The translations under genes were made by a program, and so were the position numbers. A stretch of 64,000 bases of DNA from NCBI GenBank assembly GCA_947447825.1, contig CANFLL010000002.1, positions 37,763 through 101,762 on the forward strand, given 5' to 3'. This stretch comes from Chitinophagaceae bacterium. Its GTDB lineage: Bacteria; Bacteroidota; Bacteroidia; Chitinophagales; Chitinophagaceae. Every line of letters starts with the position of its first letter. Positions within the stretch are counted from its first letter, which is position 1. Below are positions 62,757 through 64,000 of the stretch, piece after piece. The notes beneath the pieces were generated by a model. The model made no database searches, had not been told where the DNA came from, and saw only the letters and a program-made list of their open reading frames with translations.

Positions 62757-63509
62757 TTAGTGATGTGAGTTTCCATATTTTTCTAAAGCATCTTTCCAGG
62801 GTAGTTTTTTTACTCTTAGTAAATCCCCCTCAACTTTTTGTGCTTGATAGATATCTATATTATCTACGTTAGTTTGTTTTTCATGAAGCCCAGCAACAAT
62901 AACATCAAAAGTGTGGGCGTAAGGAGTGTTTGCGACAAGCCAATGAACATTATCTTTAGTATCTGAAATTGACGAGAAACTTCCTGCAGTTGCAGTTTCT
63001 TCAATAGTTTTCTGGATAATCATATAATCACCCTCATCTCTAATTCTATCGTATTGTTTTAATAATACTTCACCATTTAGAATTCTATGGCAAGATGACA
63101 TATTTGTATGCCCATGAGGAATAATTGCTCTATCCTTTTTCATACCAAAAATTCTACCGGTGAATGAATAGTGTTCAGAAATTCCTTTCACTTTTGGAAA
63201 AATGGGGTCTTTAGTAACTCTACCTTTGTCTGGATATTTTAAGCTCTTAACTGCATTTTCATAGTCTATAAGTTTAAGCAAATCTGTCAGAGGTAATTTG
63301 TTATGGAACTCTGCAATTTGCTTTTGCCATTCAAATTGAGTAATTTTTGAAGTTTTGAGATCATTACACATTGTATGCAACTCTTTGAGCCACTTTTCCG
63401 ATATCGTTTTCACAGATGAAGCGAACAAATTATTTGTAAATAATAAGTCTAAGAATGCAATACTTGTGAGCGCCATTAACGTTTCTCTCGAAAATTCTCT
63501 TCTATTCAT
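62757..63509 (-). CDS. Secreted (Tat-like signal) cupin-like hypothetical protein
   Basis: MNRREFSRETLMALTSIAFLDLLF signal; IPHGHTNMSSCHRILNGEVLLKQYDRI cupin-like metal-binding pattern. Confidence 0.6.
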   Translation of the reverse strand: MNRREFSRETLMALTSIAFLDLLFTNNLFASSVKTISEKWLKELHTMCNDLKTSKITQFEWQKQIAEFHNKLPLTDLLKLIDYENAVKSLKYPDKGRVTKDPIFPKVKGISEHYSFTGRIFGMKKDRAIIPHGHTNMSSCHRILNGEVLLKQYDRIRDEGDYMIIQKTIEETATAGSFSSISDTKDNVHWLVANTPYAHTFDVIVAGLHEKQTNVDNIDIYQAQKVEGDLLRVKKLPWKDALEKYGNSHH

Positions 63510-63858
63510 TGTCTAAAGGTTTAATGTCTCGTACGTTGCGAAATTAGTTGTGTTTCAAACATTGCCACCAACGAACGGGTATTGAGAATGTGGCAGGTCA
63601 CGAATATTCCTTCCGTCCACCACAAATGCTTAATTCCTATTCTAAAAGCCGAATATAAGAACTGAAGTTCAATAGCATTACGTCTGCTGAAACAAAAGTC
63701 AAATGAAATCACAAATGCTGAATTTATTCCGTCTGCCTGCCATATTTGCAATACTGATGTTATGGGGCTGACAAACTACGCTTCAATACGTCCGCATAGC
63801 TTAATCAAGGAACTAAAGACTGAATTATGATCCAATGTTCCAAGATGTTCAGTCCGCC

Positions 63859-64000
63859 TTTTACTCAAACAGAACAGTCCCTCACTTGAACGGAAGCATC
63901 GTTCACCTGAACGGCTCTTCCGTACAATTGAACCCAAAGTCCGTAAGCCTTCACGCAACTTCCGTACACTTAAACGGAAGAGTCGTACAAGTGAACCCAA
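63859..64000. repeat. 21-bp phased palindromic array, second locus (runs off the window end)
   Basis: CCTCACTTGAACGGAAGCATC | GTTCACCTGAACGGCTCTTCC | GTACAATTGAACCCAAAGTCC | GTAAGCCTTCACGCAACTTCC | GTACACTTAAACGGAAGAGTC | GTACAAGTGAACCCAA. Confidence 0.92.

Noticed and set aside
63776-64000. 74-aa minus-strand ORF as a gene
   Set aside because: Its sequence is the reverse translation of the 21-bp array (7-aa periodicity such as GSLVRLF RLSVRKL); no family resemblance.

Overview
This 64 kb window is a chromosomal segment of a Bacteroidota bacterium. Gene content, protein styles and intergenic repeats suggest a Chitinophagaceae-like lineage; that is inference. Housekeeping genes include rplS (partial), recA, mfd, rho, eno, pdxH, kdsB, an hldE-type kinase, gldA, a hemJ-like gene and a lone C-terminal half of carB. 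It also carries a hexuronate/pectin catabolism cluster (kduD-kduI-kdgK-yhcH-like-eda-exuT-like, with a GH28 gene nearby and a GH2 beta-galactosidase further away), an arsenic operon (arsR-arsM-metallophosphoesterase-acr3-arsC) and a MazF-type toxin-antitoxin pair. The least explained signals are intergenic repeat systems: (i) strictly 21-bp-periodic arrays of diverged palindromes at about 20.6 kb and at the window end; (ii) two arrays of ~42-bp hairpin units at about 5.7 and 50.3 kb, related in inverted orientation; (iii) a heptamer-based inverted repeat inserted in frame inside mfd; (iv) a 62-bp tandem array between MITE-like elements. There is also a perfect 54-bp palindrome and an apparently frameshifted gene. 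No tRNA, rRNA or CRISPR array was recognised. All calls come from reading the sequence and supplied translations; no database search was run.
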